NCBI RefSeq assembly: GCF_024582815.1
Contig: NZ_CP102099.1
Location: 558,001-622,000, forward strand
DNA: 64,000 bases
DNA from: Acinetobacter colistiniresistens
GTDB taxonomy: Bacteria > Pseudomonadota > Gammaproteobacteria > Pseudomonadales > Moraxellaceae
Direction of reading: 5' to 3'
The translations under genes and the position numbers were made by a program. Position 1 is the first letter of the stretch. The number at the start of each line of letters is the position of its first letter. Positions 35,219 to 46,134 of the stretch are shown here, piece by piece. The notes under the pieces were generated by a model. It ran no database searches, was not told the origin of the DNA, and worked only from the letters and a program-made list of their open reading frames with translations.

Positions 35219-36346
35219 TTATAAGCTACGTGCGATCACTAAGCGTTGAATATCGCTAGTGCCTTCATAAATCTGGCAAATTCGGGCATCTCGATAGATC
35301 CGTTCAATCGGGAAATCTTTCAGATAGCCATAGCCACCAAACACCTGTAGCGCGGCCGAACAGACACGTTCGGTCATTTCCGAAGCAAATAGCTTGGCCA
35401 TGGAAGCCTCATTCAAACAAGGTTGCCCTGCTTCTTTAAGACGTGCAGCATAATGCACCAATTGTCGTGCTGCTTCGATCTCGGTCGCCATACTGGCCAG
35501 ACGGAAAGCGAGTGCCTGATGCTCAAAAATTGGTTTGCCAAAGGTCAGACGCTCTTTGGCGTAGCGCGTGGCTTCTTCCAGTGCTGCACGTGCCAAACCC
35601 ACCGCCTGTGCCGCAATGCCGATACGTCCGCCTTCCAGATTGGCAAGGGCAATTTTCAGCCCCTCACCTTCCGCACCCAACATCAGGCTTTGATGAATAC
35701 GCACATCAGTCAGCGCAATCTGGCAAGTATCTGAGGCATGTAAACCCAGTTTCTCTTCGACCCGAATCACTTCGTATCCCGCTGTATCACGTGGCACGAG
35801 AAAAGCACTAATACCTTTCTTGCCTGCATTGGGATCAGTCACGGCAAATACGATAATCACCCCAGCATTGTCCCCCGAGGTAATAAACTGCTTGGCGCCA
35901 TTGAGAATATAGTCATCGCCGTCTTTGACAGCACGGGTTTTAATCGCTGCGGCATCTGAACCGGTATGCGGCTCAGTCAGGGCAAAGGCACCAATCATTT
36001 CACCTTGTGCCAAGGGTTTTAAAAAGCGTTCTTTCTGTTCATCGGTACCAAATTTTAAAATCGGCACACAGCCCACCGAGTTATGCACACTCATGATGGT
36101 TGAAGTGGCACCATCGGCTGCGGCCACTTCCTCAAGCGCCAGTACATAAGCAAGATTGCCTGTATCGGAACCACCCCATTGTTCAGGAATCAGCATGCCC
36201 ATAAAGCCAAGCTGTCCCATCTGTGCCAGTGCTGCTCTTGGGAAAGTACCATGCCGATCCCAGTCACTGGCATTCGGTTTAATCTGTTCTTGGGCAAAGC
36301 TTTTCGCCATATCTCGAATGAGACCTTGTTCTTCAGTCAATTGCAT
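35219..36346 (-). CDS. acyl-CoA dehydrogenase (isobutyryl-CoA type)
   Basis: A 375-residue FAD enzyme. Domain landmarks: [20 protein letters not shown] (FAD/substrate loop), [20 protein letters not shown], and the C-terminal [20 protein letters not shown] followed by [19 protein letters not shown], which carries the catalytic-base Glu. It oxidises isobutyryl-CoA to methacrylyl-CoA if the operon assignment is right; electrons pass to ETF. Ten bases separate it from the acyl-CoA synthetase gene. Confidence 0.92.
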   Translation of the reverse strand: MQLTEEQGLIRDMAKSFAQEQIKPNASDWDRHGTFPRAALAQMGQLGFMGMLIPEQWGGSDTGNLAYVLALEEVAAADGATSTIMSVHNSVGCVPILKFGTDEQKERFLKPLAQGEMIGAFALTEPHTGSDAAAIKTRAVKDGDDYILNGAKQFITSGDNAGVIIVFAVTDPNAGKKGISAFLVPRDTAGYEVIRVEEKLGLHASDTCQIALTDVRIHQSLMLGAEGEGLKIALANLEGGRIGIAAQAVGLARAALEEATRYAKERLTFGKPIFEHQALAFRLASMATEIEAARQLVHYAARLKEAGQPCLNEASMAKLFASEMTERVCSAALQVFGGYGYLKDFPIERIYRDARICQIYEGTSDIQRLVIARSL

Positions 36347-36356
36347 CTTGTCTTCC

Positions 36357-38006
36357 CTATCCTACTTTGGCTTGCTGTTTCGCAATTTCCTGATTGCGCA
36401 ATAAAAAGCGCTGAATTTTGCCGCTTGGGGTTTTTGGCAGTTCAGTGACGAACTCGACCAGTCGCGGATAGGCATGCGCAGACAGACGTTTTTTCACAAA
36501 CTGACTCAGTTCTTCCGCCAGTTGTTCCAAGGGCTGAATCCCTGCCGATAAAATCACAAACGCTTTCACCACCTCGGTCCGCTCTGGGTCAGGTACTCCA
36601 ATCACCGCCGCCTCAACCACCGCATCATGTTCCAGCAAGGCACTTTCCACATCAAAAGGGCCAATCCGATAGCCCGAGGTGGTGATCACATCATCACTGC
36701 GTCCGACAAAACTCATGCTGCCATCGGCATGCAACTCGGCAGTATCACCCGTCAAATAGTACTGGCCAATAAACGGTGATTTACGGGTTTCATGATAGCC
36801 ACCAAACCACATCATCGGGGATTGGCTGATATCCACGGCTAAAATCCCCGGCGTATCTGCAGGCAATTCTTCACCCTGTTCATTGACCACGGCTACCCGA
36901 TAACCTGCACTGGCAAAACCTGCAGAACCAACGCGAACCTCATGGCTTAAGCCATGATGATTACACACCACCATGCCGACTTCAGTTTGCCCATAATGAT
37001 CATAGATCGGCGCATCCAACACCTGTTTAAACCAGCGGATCACTTCTGGATTCAACGGCTCTCCTGCACTGCTGACCACGCGGAACTGGCCTTTCAGTGC
37101 TGCCATCTGGGCAGGATCTGCCGCCATCATCATGCGGTAAGCTGTAGGTGCCCCCGCCAGATTGGTAATCTGATAATCCTTGACAATCTGACACAAACTG
37201 TCGGTGCTAAAACCACCGTCATAAAACAAGATGGCATGACCCAAAAATAACGGCCCAGTAATACCGAAGTACAAGCCATATGCCCAACCCGGATCAGCAA
37301 TATTCCAGAATGAATCCTCTTCCCTTAGACCAACCGCATCTTGCATATAACGCGCAAAGGCCAGCAAGGCTTTTAACGGCACTTCTAATGGTTTGGCGGG
37401 GCCCGTGGTTCCCGAGGTAAACATCAATAAAAATGGATCTTGCAGGGTTCGCATCACCAAGTCACAGTGCTCAGGTTGCTGCTGTACTTCATCCCAGAAA
37501 TTAAAGTCTTCTGGGTTTAACGGTGTGGCTTGCTGATCTGCAACCGTGACAATTGCTGGACAACACTCAACTTCATCGAGTTTGCTGCGGTTACCCATAT
37601 CCGTCACCACCAACTTACTTTGTGCCAGTTGTAGACGATGCTCGATTGCCTTGGGGCCAAATGCAGTAAACAAAGGTTGATATACCGCACCAATCCGCCA
37701 TGCCGCGAAAATCGTCACCAACAGCTCAGGTGTTCTCGGCAATAATCCTGAAATACGATCACCTGCTTTTACACCCTGCGATTTTAAGAAATTGGCAAAT
37801 TGACTCGACCATTGTTGTAACTGGCGAAAGGTATATTGTTCTTTACGACCATCTTTGCCTTGCCAATACAAGGCGATCTTGTCGCCTTGTGCATGGCGAT
37901 CACAACATTCATAACAGGCATTCAATGCATCGACTGAACCTGACAACATCTGTGTTGCTGTACTTTGCAGATCAAAAGCCTGTACCGCCTCTTGATAATT
38001 CAACAT
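36357..38006 (-). CDS. AMP-forming acyl-CoA synthetase
   Basis: A 549-residue ANL-superfamily ligase. Core motifs: P-loop [20 protein letters not shown], then [37 protein letters not shown] and the catalytic lysine near the end in [16 protein letters not shown]. The family activates a carboxylate with ATP and CoA. Within a valine/isobutyrate operon the likely substrate is isobutyrate or another short branched acid, allowing entry from the free acid; 3-hydroxypropionate or propionate are alternatives. Flanked by mmsB and the acyl-CoA dehydrogenase gene. Confidence 0.9.
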   Translation of the reverse strand: MLNYQEAVQAFDLQSTATQMLSGSVDALNACYECCDRHAQGDKIALYWQGKDGRKEQYTFRQLQQWSSQFANFLKSQGVKAGDRISGLLPRTPELLVTIFAAWRIGAVYQPLFTAFGPKAIEHRLQLAQSKLVVTDMGNRSKLDEVECCPAIVTVADQQATPLNPEDFNFWDEVQQQPEHCDLVMRTLQDPFLLMFTSGTTGPAKPLEVPLKALLAFARYMQDAVGLREEDSFWNIADPGWAYGLYFGITGPLFLGHAILFYDGGFSTDSLCQIVKDYQITNLAGAPTAYRMMMAADPAQMAALKGQFRVVSSAGEPLNPEVIRWFKQVLDAPIYDHYGQTEVGMVVCNHHGLSHEVRVGSAGFASAGYRVAVVNEQGEELPADTPGILAVDISQSPMMWFGGYHETRKSPFIGQYYLTGDTAELHADGSMSFVGRSDDVITTSGYRIGPFDVESALLEHDAVVEAAVIGVPDPERTEVVKAFVILSAGIQPLEQLAEELSQFVKKRLSAHAYPRLVEFVTELPKTPSGKIQRFLLRNQEIAKQQAKVG

Positions 38007-38085
38007 CTATATTCCCTCAGTCTGGTTTGATTGTTATTCATGACAGGGTTTAATTTATGGATCAGCCATCCTTTGGCTGTTAGTT

Positions 38086-38976
38086 TTATGCCTCTGGCGG
38101 CAGGTACTGTTGAATAATGCTGGAAAAATCGAGATGCGCGTTACCACGCATGCACATTTGCTGATACAGCTGTTGCACCATCCCACCCAGCACAATCGGT
38201 TGTTGAACTTGCCCTGCTGCTTCAACTGCGAGACCTAAATCTTTCAACATCAACTGAGTGGCAAAACCATCTTGATAGCCACGTGAAGCGGGTGCATTTT
38301 CGTTAATCTGCGGCCATGGATTACAGACTTCCGAACTCCAGCAGCGACCACTTGAGGTGTTAATCACACCAGCCAAGGCTTTTGGATCAATACCGAGTTT
38401 GGCACCGAGTGCCATGCCTTCGGCGACCGCAGCCATAGAGATCCCAAGAATCAGGTTATTGCAGATTTTGGCAATTTGACCTGCACCCACTTCACCACAA
38501 TGCACCACGTTTTTGCCCATGTGACTGAGTACGGGTTTCACTTCATCAAAAGTCTGATCATTGGCGCCGACCATGAATGTCAAGGTCCCCGCTTGTGCGC
38601 CGATGGTACCGCCTGACACAGGCGCATCACAAATATGAATATTTTTACTCTGCGCAACTGTGGCAATGTCTTTGATGGTTTGCGGGTCAATGGTGCTGCT
38701 GTCAATACATAAGCTGCCCGCTTTCAGTACGTCCAACACGCCATTTTCACCGAGATAGACTTCTTTGACATGTTTCGCCGCAGGTAACATGCTGATCAGC
38801 ACATCGGCTTGTTTGGCCGCTGCTTGTGGGCTGTCGCACACTACACCACCCGCCTCGGCAAAGTGCTGAATGGCCACTTCGCTGAGGTCATAACCATAGA
38901 CTGTAAGTCCGGCTTTAAGCAGGTTGTGGGCCATTCTGCCGCCCATATTGCCTAGACCGATAAAGGCGATATTCAT
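38086..38976 (-). CDS. mmsB: 3-hydroxyisobutyrate dehydrogenase
   Basis: A 296-residue beta-hydroxyacid dehydrogenase. NAD-binding Rossmann start NIAFIGLGNMGGRMAHNLLK; substrate motif DAPVSGGTIGAQAGTLTFMV; catalytic lysine region GAGQIAKICNNLILGISMAA. Oxidises 3-hydroxyisobutyrate to methylmalonate semialdehyde, the substrate of the mmsA product encoded 11 bases upstream. Length normal. Confidence 0.95.
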   Translation of the reverse strand: MNIAFIGLGNMGGRMAHNLLKAGLTVYGYDLSEVAIQHFAEAGGVVCDSPQAAAKQADVLISMLPAAKHVKEVYLGENGVLDVLKAGSLCIDSSTIDPQTIKDIATVAQSKNIHICDAPVSGGTIGAQAGTLTFMVGANDQTFDEVKPVLSHMGKNVVHCGEVGAGQIAKICNNLILGISMAAVAEGMALGAKLGIDPKALAGVINTSSGRCWSSEVCNPWPQINENAPASRGYQDGFATQLMLKDLGLAVEAAGQVQQPIVLGGMVQQLYQQMCMRGNAHLDFSSIIQQYLPPEA

Positions 38977-38987
38977 CCATGATCCCC

Positions 38988-40505
38988 TTAACGTAAATTG
39001 ATGGTGGTGTTGACACTGCCCACTTCGTGACTGTCTTCAAACCAGCGGCTGGTAATGGTTTTGGTTTGGGTATAGAACTGCACCGCCTGTTTACCATAAG
39101 GGCCCAAATCACCCAGTTTAGAACCACGTGAACCGGTAAAGCTAAAGAACGGTACAGGCACAGGAATTGGAATATTAATCCCCACCTGACCGATATCAAT
39201 CAGGTTCTGGAAAGTACGCGCAGTCGCACCACTTTGCGTAAATAAGCCGACACCGTTACCAAATGGATTGGCATTGATCAGTGCAATTGCCTGTTCCAGC
39301 GTATCAACAGAAATAATCGCCAGTACAGGTCCAAAGATTTCTTCTTTATAAATGCGCATATCCGTGCTTACACCACTGAAAATGGTCGCACCGACAAAAT
39401 TACCGTCCTCATAACCCAACACCTGAACATCACGACCATCCAGCAACAGTTCCGCACCTTGCTCGACTCCGCTATTGATCAAATCCAGTACACGGGCTTT
39501 GGCACGTTTTGAAATTACAGGGCCAATATCGGTATTGGGTTCATGCCCTGCATTCACAGTTAGGGTTTTGGCTTTTTCAACCAACTCGGGAATCCAGTGT
39601 TTACTTTCACCAACCATCACAGCGACCGACAGTGCCATACAACGTTGCCCTGCGGCACCAAAAGCAGCTCCGACCAAAGCATTTAAGGTTTGTTCTTTAT
39701 TGGCATCGGGCATCACTGCCACATGGTTTTTCGCCCCCATCATCGACTGCACACGTTTGCCATGCTGCCCTGCAAGGTTATACACATGGGTGCCCACTGC
39801 GGTCGAACCAACAAAGGAAATGGCTTTAATATCTGGATGGGTACACAGCCGATCAACCACTTCTTTACCGCCATGCACCACATTCAGCACCCCTGCTGGA
39901 ATACCGGCCTGAATCGCAAGTTCCACCAACATCATGGTCGAAAGCGGATCTTGTTCAGAAGGCTTCAACACAAAGGTATTGCCACAGACGATCGCCATCG
40001 GGAACATCCACAGCGGAATCATGGCGGGGAAATTAAATGGGGTTATCCCCGCACATACGCCCAAAGGCTGCTGTACCGTATAGGTATCAACGCCACGCGC
40101 CACACCTTCAACGTATTCACCCATCTGCAAAGTGCCAATCGAACAGGCATGCTCAACCACTTCCAGACCACGTTGAATATCGCCTTCAGCATCGGCCAAG
40201 GTCTTACCCTGTTCAGCGGTCAGCACCTGTGCAATCGCTTTCATATTGGCACGAATCAAATCTTGCAGTTTCAGCATGATGCGCATGCGCGCCTGGATCG
40301 GGGTTTGACGCCAAGAAGCAAATGCTGCTTGTGCAGACTGAATTGCTGCATCAACTTCTTGCACCGTCGCAAATGGCACACGACCAATCACTTCCTGCGT
40401 TGCAGGATTAATAATGTCTTGCCATTGTTGGGTCTCAGATTCGATAAAACTGCCATTAATGAGTAACTTGGCTGTTTCCAATTGAATATTTTGGATTGTG
40501 TTCAT
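38988..40505 (-). CDS. mmsA: methylmalonate-semialdehyde dehydrogenase (CoA-acylating)
   Basis: A 505-residue ALDH-fold enzyme converting methylmalonate semialdehyde, NAD and CoA to propionyl-CoA. The nucleophile is in [18 protein letters not shown], and the MmsA-specific [15 protein letters not shown] replaces the usual ELGGK glutamate loop, as expected for the CoA-dependent class. [20 protein letters not shown] is also typical. First gene of a seven-gene minus-strand operon, divergent from a LysR gene. Its product feeds the methylcitrate cycle genes at 54-59 kb. Confidence 0.96.
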   Translation of the reverse strand: MNTIQNIQLETAKLLINGSFIESETQQWQDIINPATQEVIGRVPFATVQEVDAAIQSAQAAFASWRQTPIQARMRIMLKLQDLIRANMKAIAQVLTAEQGKTLADAEGDIQRGLEVVEHACSIGTLQMGEYVEGVARGVDTYTVQQPLGVCAGITPFNFPAMIPLWMFPMAIVCGNTFVLKPSEQDPLSTMMLVELAIQAGIPAGVLNVVHGGKEVVDRLCTHPDIKAISFVGSTAVGTHVYNLAGQHGKRVQSMMGAKNHVAVMPDANKEQTLNALVGAAFGAAGQRCMALSVAVMVGESKHWIPELVEKAKTLTVNAGHEPNTDIGPVISKRAKARVLDLINSGVEQGAELLLDGRDVQVLGYEDGNFVGATIFSGVSTDMRIYKEEIFGPVLAIISVDTLEQAIALINANPFGNGVGLFTQSGATARTFQNLIDIGQVGINIPIPVPVPFFSFTGSRGSKLGDLGPYGKQAVQFYTQTKTITSRWFEDSHEVGSVNTTINLR

Positions 40506-40628
40506 AACCTCTCCATAGGCCGTATTTTTATTGTGTTCAATGTTCAGAAAATATCGATCGTCGTATTTTCTTTATTCAGGTTTTATTCGAGACTAGCAAA
40601 GAAAGCTTTGACCACCAACGCAAATTAA

Positions 40629-40654
40629 TGCACGATCGTTGTGCAAATATGCAC
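40629..40654. promoter_or_regulatory. candidate LysR operator in the mmsA divergent region
   Basis: TGCAC-N7-GTGCA (40629-40645), followed by another TGCAC (40650-40654), just upstream of the LysR start codon. The spacing suits an autoregulatory LysR site. Confidence 0.55.
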
Positions 40655-40670
40655 ATGGACGACCATAACA

Positions 40671-41552
40671 ATGAAAGTGGATTGGGATCATCTACAGTTT
40701 TTTTTAGTACTGGCACGTACCAAAACCTTGACCAATGCGGCACGGATCATCGGGGTGGAACACAGTACCGTGGCACGGCGGATTCAGGCCTTAGAGCAAA
40801 CTTTAGGGGTGACTTTATTTAAGCGTGAAGCCTCGGGTTATGAACTCACGCTGGAAGGCTTGGCGTTGGTGCCACGGGTTGAGCAAATGGAATATGCCTT
40901 CTTACAAATTGAAAAGCCTGATCAACCTTTGCAAGGTCGTGTGCGAATTGGCACACCTGAGGGCTTTGGTACCGCCTTTCTGGCACGCTTGTTAGCGGAA
41001 TTTTCCATACAGTATCCCTCACTCACCATTGACCTGATTCCCGTACCGAAAATGATCAAGCTGTCGCATCGTGAAGCCGATATTGTGGTCTCCATTGAAC
41101 GACCAACCTCAGGTCCCTATATCATTACGCGACTCTCGGATTATTGTTTAAAAATTTATGGCAGCAAAAGCTATCTGTCTCAGCATCCACCGATTCGGCA
41201 TTTGCAGGATTTAACTCCACATCGCTTTGTCAATTATATTGATGATCTGGTGTATAGCCCCGAGTTGTACTGTCTGGAACGTTTACCGTTAAAACTGAAT
41301 GCCAACTTTCGCAGCAGTAGTATTTTAGCGCAGCAAATTGCCGTGAGTGCAGGTGCTGGGCTAGCAATTTTGCCCAAGTTTCTGGCTGATGATAAACCTG
41401 AACTGGAGACCGTATTAGAGCAACAGGTACGCTACACGCATACCTTCTGGATGCTGACCTTTGTCGATTTGCAGCATGAACCCCGCATTAAACTGGTCTG
41501 GGATTATCTACGCAAACAGGCCGATCAATATCAGCACTTATTGGTGGATTAA
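40671..41552 (+). CDS. LysR-type regulator, likely of the mmsA operon
   Basis: A 293-residue LysR protein, from ATG 40671 (MKVDWDHLQFFLVLARTKTL); the frame is open for ten codons further upstream but through the operator dyad. The helix-turn-helix is at about 18-37 (TLTNAARIIGVEHSTVARRI), with an effector domain thereafter. Divergent from mmsA, so a regulator of valine degradation is likely. A clear terminator follows. Confidence 0.88.
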   Translation: MKVDWDHLQFFLVLARTKTLTNAARIIGVEHSTVARRIQALEQTLGVTLFKREASGYELTLEGLALVPRVEQMEYAFLQIEKPDQPLQGRVRIGTPEGFGTAFLARLLAEFSIQYPSLTIDLIPVPKMIKLSHREADIVVSIERPTSGPYIITRLSDYCLKIYGSKSYLSQHPPIRHLQDLTPHRFVNYIDDLVYSPELYCLERLPLKLNANFRSSSILAQQIAVSAGAGLAILPKFLADDKPELETVLEQQVRYTHTFWMLTFVDLQHEPRIKLVWDYLRKQADQYQHLLVD

Positions 41553-41570
41553 ACAGAATGACCAGAACAT

Positions 41571-41601
41571 AAAAAAACCGATCAATGGAGATCGGTTTTT
41601 T
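41571..41601. terminator. bidirectional rho-independent terminator
   Basis: AAAAAAACCGATC, ATGGA loop region, GATCGGTTTTTT between the convergent LysR (+) and cycA (-) genes. Confidence 0.9.
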
Positions 41602-41617
41602 ACTCAATAGACATGAA

Positions 41618-43054
41618 CTATTGTGCCAATTCACGCCCCAATTTTTTCATGCGGGGTTTATACATCAGCTGGTAGGTCACTGCCAAAATAACCACCCACA
41701 ATGGGCTAACATACAGTGCTTTTAAGGTATCTGGTTCAAGTGCCAAAATCACCAATGCAAATAACAAGAAGGCAATCACGATATAAGACATGAATACCCC
41801 ACCCGGCATTTTAAACTTGGATTGAGCATGTAATTCTGGACGTAATTTACGGTAGCGCAGATAGCACACCATGATCAGACTCCAGACACTAATGAATAGA
41901 ATCACGCACAGTGAACTGGCTAAAGTGAAAGCCTCAAGGGTATTCGGCACAAAGTATTGCAACACCGCCCCGCCCATGATGAACACACACGAGAAGATCA
42001 GACCATTGGCAGGCACAGCACTTTTCGATAAACGACCAAAGGCATTGGGTGCCTGACCATCTTTAGATAAACCAAACAGCATCCGACTGGTCGAGAACAC
42101 GCCACTGTTCATAGAAGACATCACCGAAGACAATACCACCAAATTCATGATGATCGCTGAGGTCACAATCCCTGCATTCAGGAACAACTCCACAAATGGA
42201 CTCTTATCGGCACGGATAATGTTCCAAGGTGTCACTGACATCACCACCAATAAGGCCAAGACATAGAACAAAATAATCCGAATCGGAATCGCATTAATGG
42301 CCTTTGGCAAATTCTTATGCGGATCTTTGGTTTCAGCAGCGGTAGTTCCTATCAACTCCACACCGACAAAGGCAAAGACTGCGATCTGAAAACCAGCCAA
42401 GAAGCCATCCAAACCTTTTGGAAACATACCACCATGCGACCAAACATTACTGAGCGAAGCGACAGCACCATGAGGTGCCTGAAAATGGCTAAAGATCATA
42501 TAACCACCAACACCAATCAAACCGATAATCGCTAAAATCTTGATCAGGGCAAACCAGAATTCAATTTCACCAAATAGGCGCACGGTGAGCAGGTTTAAGA
42601 ACAGCACAAACAGCACGCAGCCGGCACTAATGGCGGCCTGTCCGATGGGAGTAAACATGGTGCCTTCGGGCAACCAAAAGGTGAGATAATTAATCACGGC
42701 AGCCAGATCGGCAATCCCGACCAGCACCCAGCCCAACCAATAGGTCCAGCCCATGTAATAGCCTGCCCATGGCCCAATCAGGTCATGCGCCATATCGACA
42801 AAGGATTTGTAATGCAGGTTGGCAAGTAATAACTCACCCAGTGCGCGCATTAAAAAGAAAAACATGCCACCAATGATCATGTAAATAAACAGAATCGATG
42901 GGCCTGCCAAAGAGATGGTTTTGCCTGAGCCCATGAATAGGCCCGTACCAATGGCACCGCCAATGGCGATTAACTGCAAATGGCGATTGGAGAGTTTACG
43001 TTGTAAGTCTTGGGGCGACTGTTCGCCTTCTGACTGATGAGATGTAACCGTCAT
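41618..43054 (-). CDS. cycA: D-serine/D-alanine/glycine permease
   Basis: A 478-residue, 12-helix APC-family permease. LSNRHLQLIAIGGAIGTGLF, MGSGKTISLAGPSILFIYMI and TAAETKDPHKNLPKAINAIP are close to the CycA pattern, as is FWFALIKILAIIGLIGVGGY. It lies downstream of the ridA-alr-dadA genes, which supports D-alanine uptake. However, a 12-bp hairpin terminator at the ridA end and a long structured leader indicate that it has its own transcription unit or attenuation control. Confidence 0.9.
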   Translation of the reverse strand: MTVTSHQSEGEQSPQDLQRKLSNRHLQLIAIGGAIGTGLFMGSGKTISLAGPSILFIYMIIGGMFFFLMRALGELLLANLHYKSFVDMAHDLIGPWAGYYMGWTYWLGWVLVGIADLAAVINYLTFWLPEGTMFTPIGQAAISAGCVLFVLFLNLLTVRLFGEIEFWFALIKILAIIGLIGVGGYMIFSHFQAPHGAVASLSNVWSHGGMFPKGLDGFLAGFQIAVFAFVGVELIGTTAAETKDPHKNLPKAINAIPIRIILFYVLALLVVMSVTPWNIIRADKSPFVELFLNAGIVTSAIIMNLVVLSSVMSSMNSGVFSTSRMLFGLSKDGQAPNAFGRLSKSAVPANGLIFSCVFIMGGAVLQYFVPNTLEAFTLASSLCVILFISVWSLIMVCYLRYRKLRPELHAQSKFKMPGGVFMSYIVIAFLLFALVILALEPDTLKALYVSPLWVVILAVTYQLMYKPRMKKLGRELAQ

Positions 43055-43079
43055 ATAAAGTTCCTTTTACTTTTTTCCT

Positions 43080-43144
43080 AAATGAGTCAGCACTTGATTT
43101 ATACGCCATACCCGAGCTGTCTTTTAAAGACGGCTGACTCATTT
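43080..43144 (-). promoter_or_regulatory. structured 5' leader of cycA
   Basis: AAATGAGTCAGC (43080-43091) and GCTGACTCATTT (43133-43144) are perfect 12-bp arms. Inside them, GTCTTT/AAAGAC (43119-43131) can form a second hairpin. The structure lies 26-90 bases before the cycA start. It may be an operator dyad or an RNA regulatory element. Confidence 0.55.
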
Positions 43145-43223
43145 CGATTGCAAGAAAATACGTATCTGACTACGTTTTATCTACTGCAAATACGTTACTT
43201 TTCTTCTTTTTATATTTTTAAAC

Positions 43224-43250
43224 AAAAATAAAGCGAATCGCTTTATTTTT
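43224..43250 (-). terminator. terminator overlapping the ridA stop codon
   Basis: AAAAATAAAGCG, AAT, CGCTTTATTTTT: perfect 12-bp arms on the minus strand covering the last codons of ridA, with U-rich sequence after it. It probably ends the dadA-alr-ridA transcript. Confidence 0.75.
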
Positions 43251-43602
43251 GAGCTGCAACGACTGCAATTTCGATTAACCACTTCGGATTGACCAAATCT
43301 GCCTGAATGGTGGCACGCGAAGGTGCAACATGGCCTTTTAACCAGTCAATCCAGATAGTATTCACCACAGGGAAATCGGCAAGGTCTTTAATAAATAATT
43401 GTGCAGACAATAAACGTGATTTATCTGTTCCTGCGGAAGCCAAAAGTTGTTCAATGGTTGCCAGCACTTCACGGGTTTGCCCTTCAATATCCAGTTCGGC
43501 ATTTTTAGGCACCTGACCTGATAAATACACCACCTGATTGAATACTGTTACAGCACTCATGACTTCATTGGTATTGAGCTTTTGAATATCTGAATGAGAC
43601 AT
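43243..43602 (-). CDS. RidA family enamine/imine deaminase
   Basis: A 119-residue RidA/YjgF protein: NEVMSAVTVFNQVVYLSGQV near the start, DIEGQTREVLATIEQLLASA, and HVAPSRATIQADLVNPKWLI with the conserved Arg that contacts the carboxylate. These proteins hydrolyse reactive 2-aminoacrylate or imine intermediates. Placed 9 bases after the alanine racemase gene in a D-amino-acid catabolic operon, it probably removes the imine released by D-amino acid dehydrogenase. Confidence 0.92.
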   Translation of the reverse strand: MSHSDIQKLNTNEVMSAVTVFNQVVYLSGQVPKNAELDIEGQTREVLATIEQLLASAGTDKSRLLSAQLFIKDLADFPVVNTIWIDWLKGHVAPSRATIQADLVNPKWLIEIAVVAAQK

Positions 43603-43611
43603 AAGAAATCC

Positions 43612-44715
43612 TTATTCCTGAGTAATAAATGAAACACGTGCAGTCACGCCACACATCAGTTCATAACCGATGGTGCCTGAACCTGCTGCCACCTCATCAA
43701 TGGCTAAAACTGTACCTGAACTGGACTGGCCCCAAAGTACCACTTCACTGCCAACATCGGCATCGCTGATCGGGCTGAGGTCGACGGCCAACATATCCAT
43801 GCTGACCCGTCCAATGATTTGGGTGCGAATCCCATTGACCAAAACTGGGGTTCCTGTTGCTGAAATGCGTTGATAACCATCGGCATAGCCACAGGCCACA
43901 ATTCCGATTCGGATCGGTTGCTCGGCTACATAACTGGAACCATAGCCGACACTTTCCTGCGCATCGAGCTGTTGCACGGCGATAATTTCACTGCGCAAGC
44001 TCATGCCCGGAGCAAGGCCCCAGTCCTGAATGGTATGTTTGGGATAATCGGGAGAACTGCCGTACAGCATGATGCCGCCACGTACATAGTCCGATTGTAA
44101 TTGGGTCTGATATCTTAAAATTGCAGCACTGTTACTGACCGATCTTTCGCCAGGCAAACCTGCAATCGCGGCGTCGAACTGCTGCAGTTGATAGTCAATG
44201 CCGGTTTCACCAAAACGGTCACCATCAGCGTCGGAGAAATGCATCATATGAGTGATGCTGGCAATGTTGTCCGACTGGCTCAGCTGCTGCCAAATGTCCC
44301 GATATTGTTGCGGCTTGAAACCTAAACGGTTCATACCACTGTTCATTTTCAGGAAAATATCGAACTGGGCTGGATAAGCATGCTGCTGTATCCACGCCAC
44401 CTGTTGCGTATTGTGCACGGTAAAACTGAGTTGGTATTGGGCACAATCAAACAGGTCTTGGGCCGAGAAAATTCCTTCCAGCAATAGAATTGGGCCTGTC
44501 CAACCCAGAGCCCGCAGACGTTTTGCTTCGTCCAGATCGAGCAAGGCAAAGCCATCCGCACTTTTAAAAGATTCGTAAACACGTTCAATGCCATGCCCAT
44601 AAGCATTGGCTTTAACCACCGCAAACACTTTGCTGTTTGGCATTGCTTGCCTTACCACCGCAAGATTTTGGCGTAAGGCTTGGGCATGGATCACCGCAGT
44701 AATTGGACGAGGCAT
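43612..44715 (-). CDS. dadX: alanine racemase, catabolic type
   Basis: A 367-residue PLP enzyme interconverting L- and D-alanine. The PLP-lysine is in VFAVVKANAYGHGIERVYES near residue 33; SDYVRGGIMLYGSSP and the C-terminal-domain catalytic Tyr in ESVGYGSSYVAEQP are visible; GRVSMDMLAVDLSPI is also conserved. The order dadA-racemase-ridA, with an Lrp regulator divergent, marks the catabolic DadX rather than the biosynthetic Alr. 23 bases downstream of dadA. Confidence 0.93.
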   Translation of the reverse strand: MPRPITAVIHAQALRQNLAVVRQAMPNSKVFAVVKANAYGHGIERVYESFKSADGFALLDLDEAKRLRALGWTGPILLLEGIFSAQDLFDCAQYQLSFTVHNTQQVAWIQQHAYPAQFDIFLKMNSGMNRLGFKPQQYRDIWQQLSQSDNIASITHMMHFSDADGDRFGETGIDYQLQQFDAAIAGLPGERSVSNSAAILRYQTQLQSDYVRGGIMLYGSSPDYPKHTIQDWGLAPGMSLRSEIIAVQQLDAQESVGYGSSYVAEQPIRIGIVACGYADGYQRISATGTPVLVNGIRTQIIGRVSMDMLAVDLSPISDADVGSEVVLWGQSSSGTVLAIDEVAAGSGTIGYELMCGVTARVSFITQE

Positions 44716-44738
44716 AATTCACTTCCCTGTCTGTGCAA

Positions 44739-45995
44739 TTAAGCAGCGTGTGAATAACGTTGAATCGACAAACCATCCGTGCTGATGTCAGGACGGTGGT
44801 TCATGACCAGATCACTGATCAATTTGCCTGAACCACAAGCCATGGTCCAACCTAAAGTCCCGTGTCCCGTATTCAGGAACAGGTTCTTGTACTGGGTTGC
44901 ACCAATAATCGGCGTGCTGTCTGGGGTCATTGGACGTAGGCCTGTCCAGAATGAAGCTTGAGCTAAATCCCCACCCGGGAACAAGTCCTGTGTCACCATC
45001 TCTAAAGTGGCACGACGATCTTCTTTTAAGCCTAGATTAAAACCACTGAGTTCTGCCATGCCCCCAACGCGAATCCGTTGGTCAAAACGTGTCAGTGCGA
45101 CTTTGTAGGTTTCGTCCAGTACCGTTGATTGTGGTGCAAATTTTGGCTCGACAATCGGAATGGTCAGTGAATACCCTTTCACAGGGTAAACTGGTAAATT
45201 CAGTTGCAGTGGTTTTAAGAAATCACGAGAATAGCTACCAAAGGCCAAGACATAACGATCCGCTGTGAGGATTTCACCATTAACCTTGACGCCTTTGATC
45301 TCATCGCCTTCAACAATCAGGTTTTCGACATTCTGATCGAACTTAAATTCCACACCCAAATCTTGGGCCAGTTTTGCCAAGGCATTGGTAAATAAATAGC
45401 AATCTCCCGTTTCATCATTGGGTAAATGGAGGCCACCGACCAATTTATCGGTATACCCTAAAGCAGGTTCAACACTGGCCAATTCTTGCGCATTGAGTAA
45501 AGCGAAGTCGACACCACATTCTTGCAACACTTGAATATCACGTTGTACCGCTTCAAGTTGCGCCTCGCTACGAAACACTTGTAAGGTGCCCTTAGAGCGG
45601 TTTTCGTAGTTGATGCCAGTTTGTGCTCTTAAATCACGCAAACAGTCACGACTGTATTCTGCCACACGCATCATGCGTTCTTTGTTCACGGCATAGCTGT
45701 GTGGGTTACAGTTTTTCAGCATCTGTGCCATCCACTGCAACTGCCACATACTGCCATCAATATTGATCGCCAATGGCGCATGATGCTGGAACATCCACTT
45801 CACGGCTTTGAATGGAATGCCCGGCGCTGCCCACGGGGTTGAATATCCTGGAGAGATTTGGCCTGCATTACCAAAACTGGTTTCTTTGGCAGGCCCTGAT
45901 TGACGGTCAAGTACCGTCACTTGCGCACCTTGTTGTGCAAGATAATAGGCACTTGCCACACCAATGACGCCACTTCCTAAAACAATTACGCGCAT
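44739..45995 (-). CDS. dadA: D-amino acid dehydrogenase small subunit
   Basis: A 418-residue FAD enzyme oxidising D-alanine to pyruvate and ammonia, with electrons to the quinone pool. The start at 45995 has GAGGGA 6-7 bases upstream; a frame 18 bases longer is less likely. [20 protein letters not shown] is the FAD-binding N-terminus, and LYLGHG-type C-terminal residues appear as [20 protein letters not shown]. First gene of the operon and divergent from the Lrp-type regulator, as in other gammaproteobacteria. Confidence 0.95.
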   Translation of the reverse strand: MRVIVLGSGVIGVASAYYLAQQGAQVTVLDRQSGPAKETSFGNAGQISPGYSTPWAAPGIPFKAVKWMFQHHAPLAINIDGSMWQLQWMAQMLKNCNPHSYAVNKERMMRVAEYSRDCLRDLRAQTGINYENRSKGTLQVFRSEAQLEAVQRDIQVLQECGVDFALLNAQELASVEPALGYTDKLVGGLHLPNDETGDCYLFTNALAKLAQDLGVEFKFDQNVENLIVEGDEIKGVKVNGEILTADRYVLAFGSYSRDFLKPLQLNLPVYPVKGYSLTIPIVEPKFAPQSTVLDETYKVALTRFDQRIRVGGMAELSGFNLGLKEDRRATLEMVTQDLFPGGDLAQASFWTGLRPMTPDSTPIIGATQYKNLFLNTGHGTLGWTMACGSGKLISDLVMNHRPDISTDGLSIQRYSHAA

Positions 45996-46134
45996 AATAG
46001 ATCCCTCAAGCACACACTAGGTTATTTAACTAGTATATTTTTGGATCAATAGTTTTTTTCACTGATTTTATCGCTATAATCTAGGTAATTTAATGTTTTC
46101 GTCACGGAAAAATTAAAATAAAAGGGAATAAATG

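Noticed and set aside
39690..40466. 258-codon open frame on the plus strand inside mmsA
   Set aside because: Opposite-strand shadow of a clearly identified gene; low-complexity His/Arg-rich translation.
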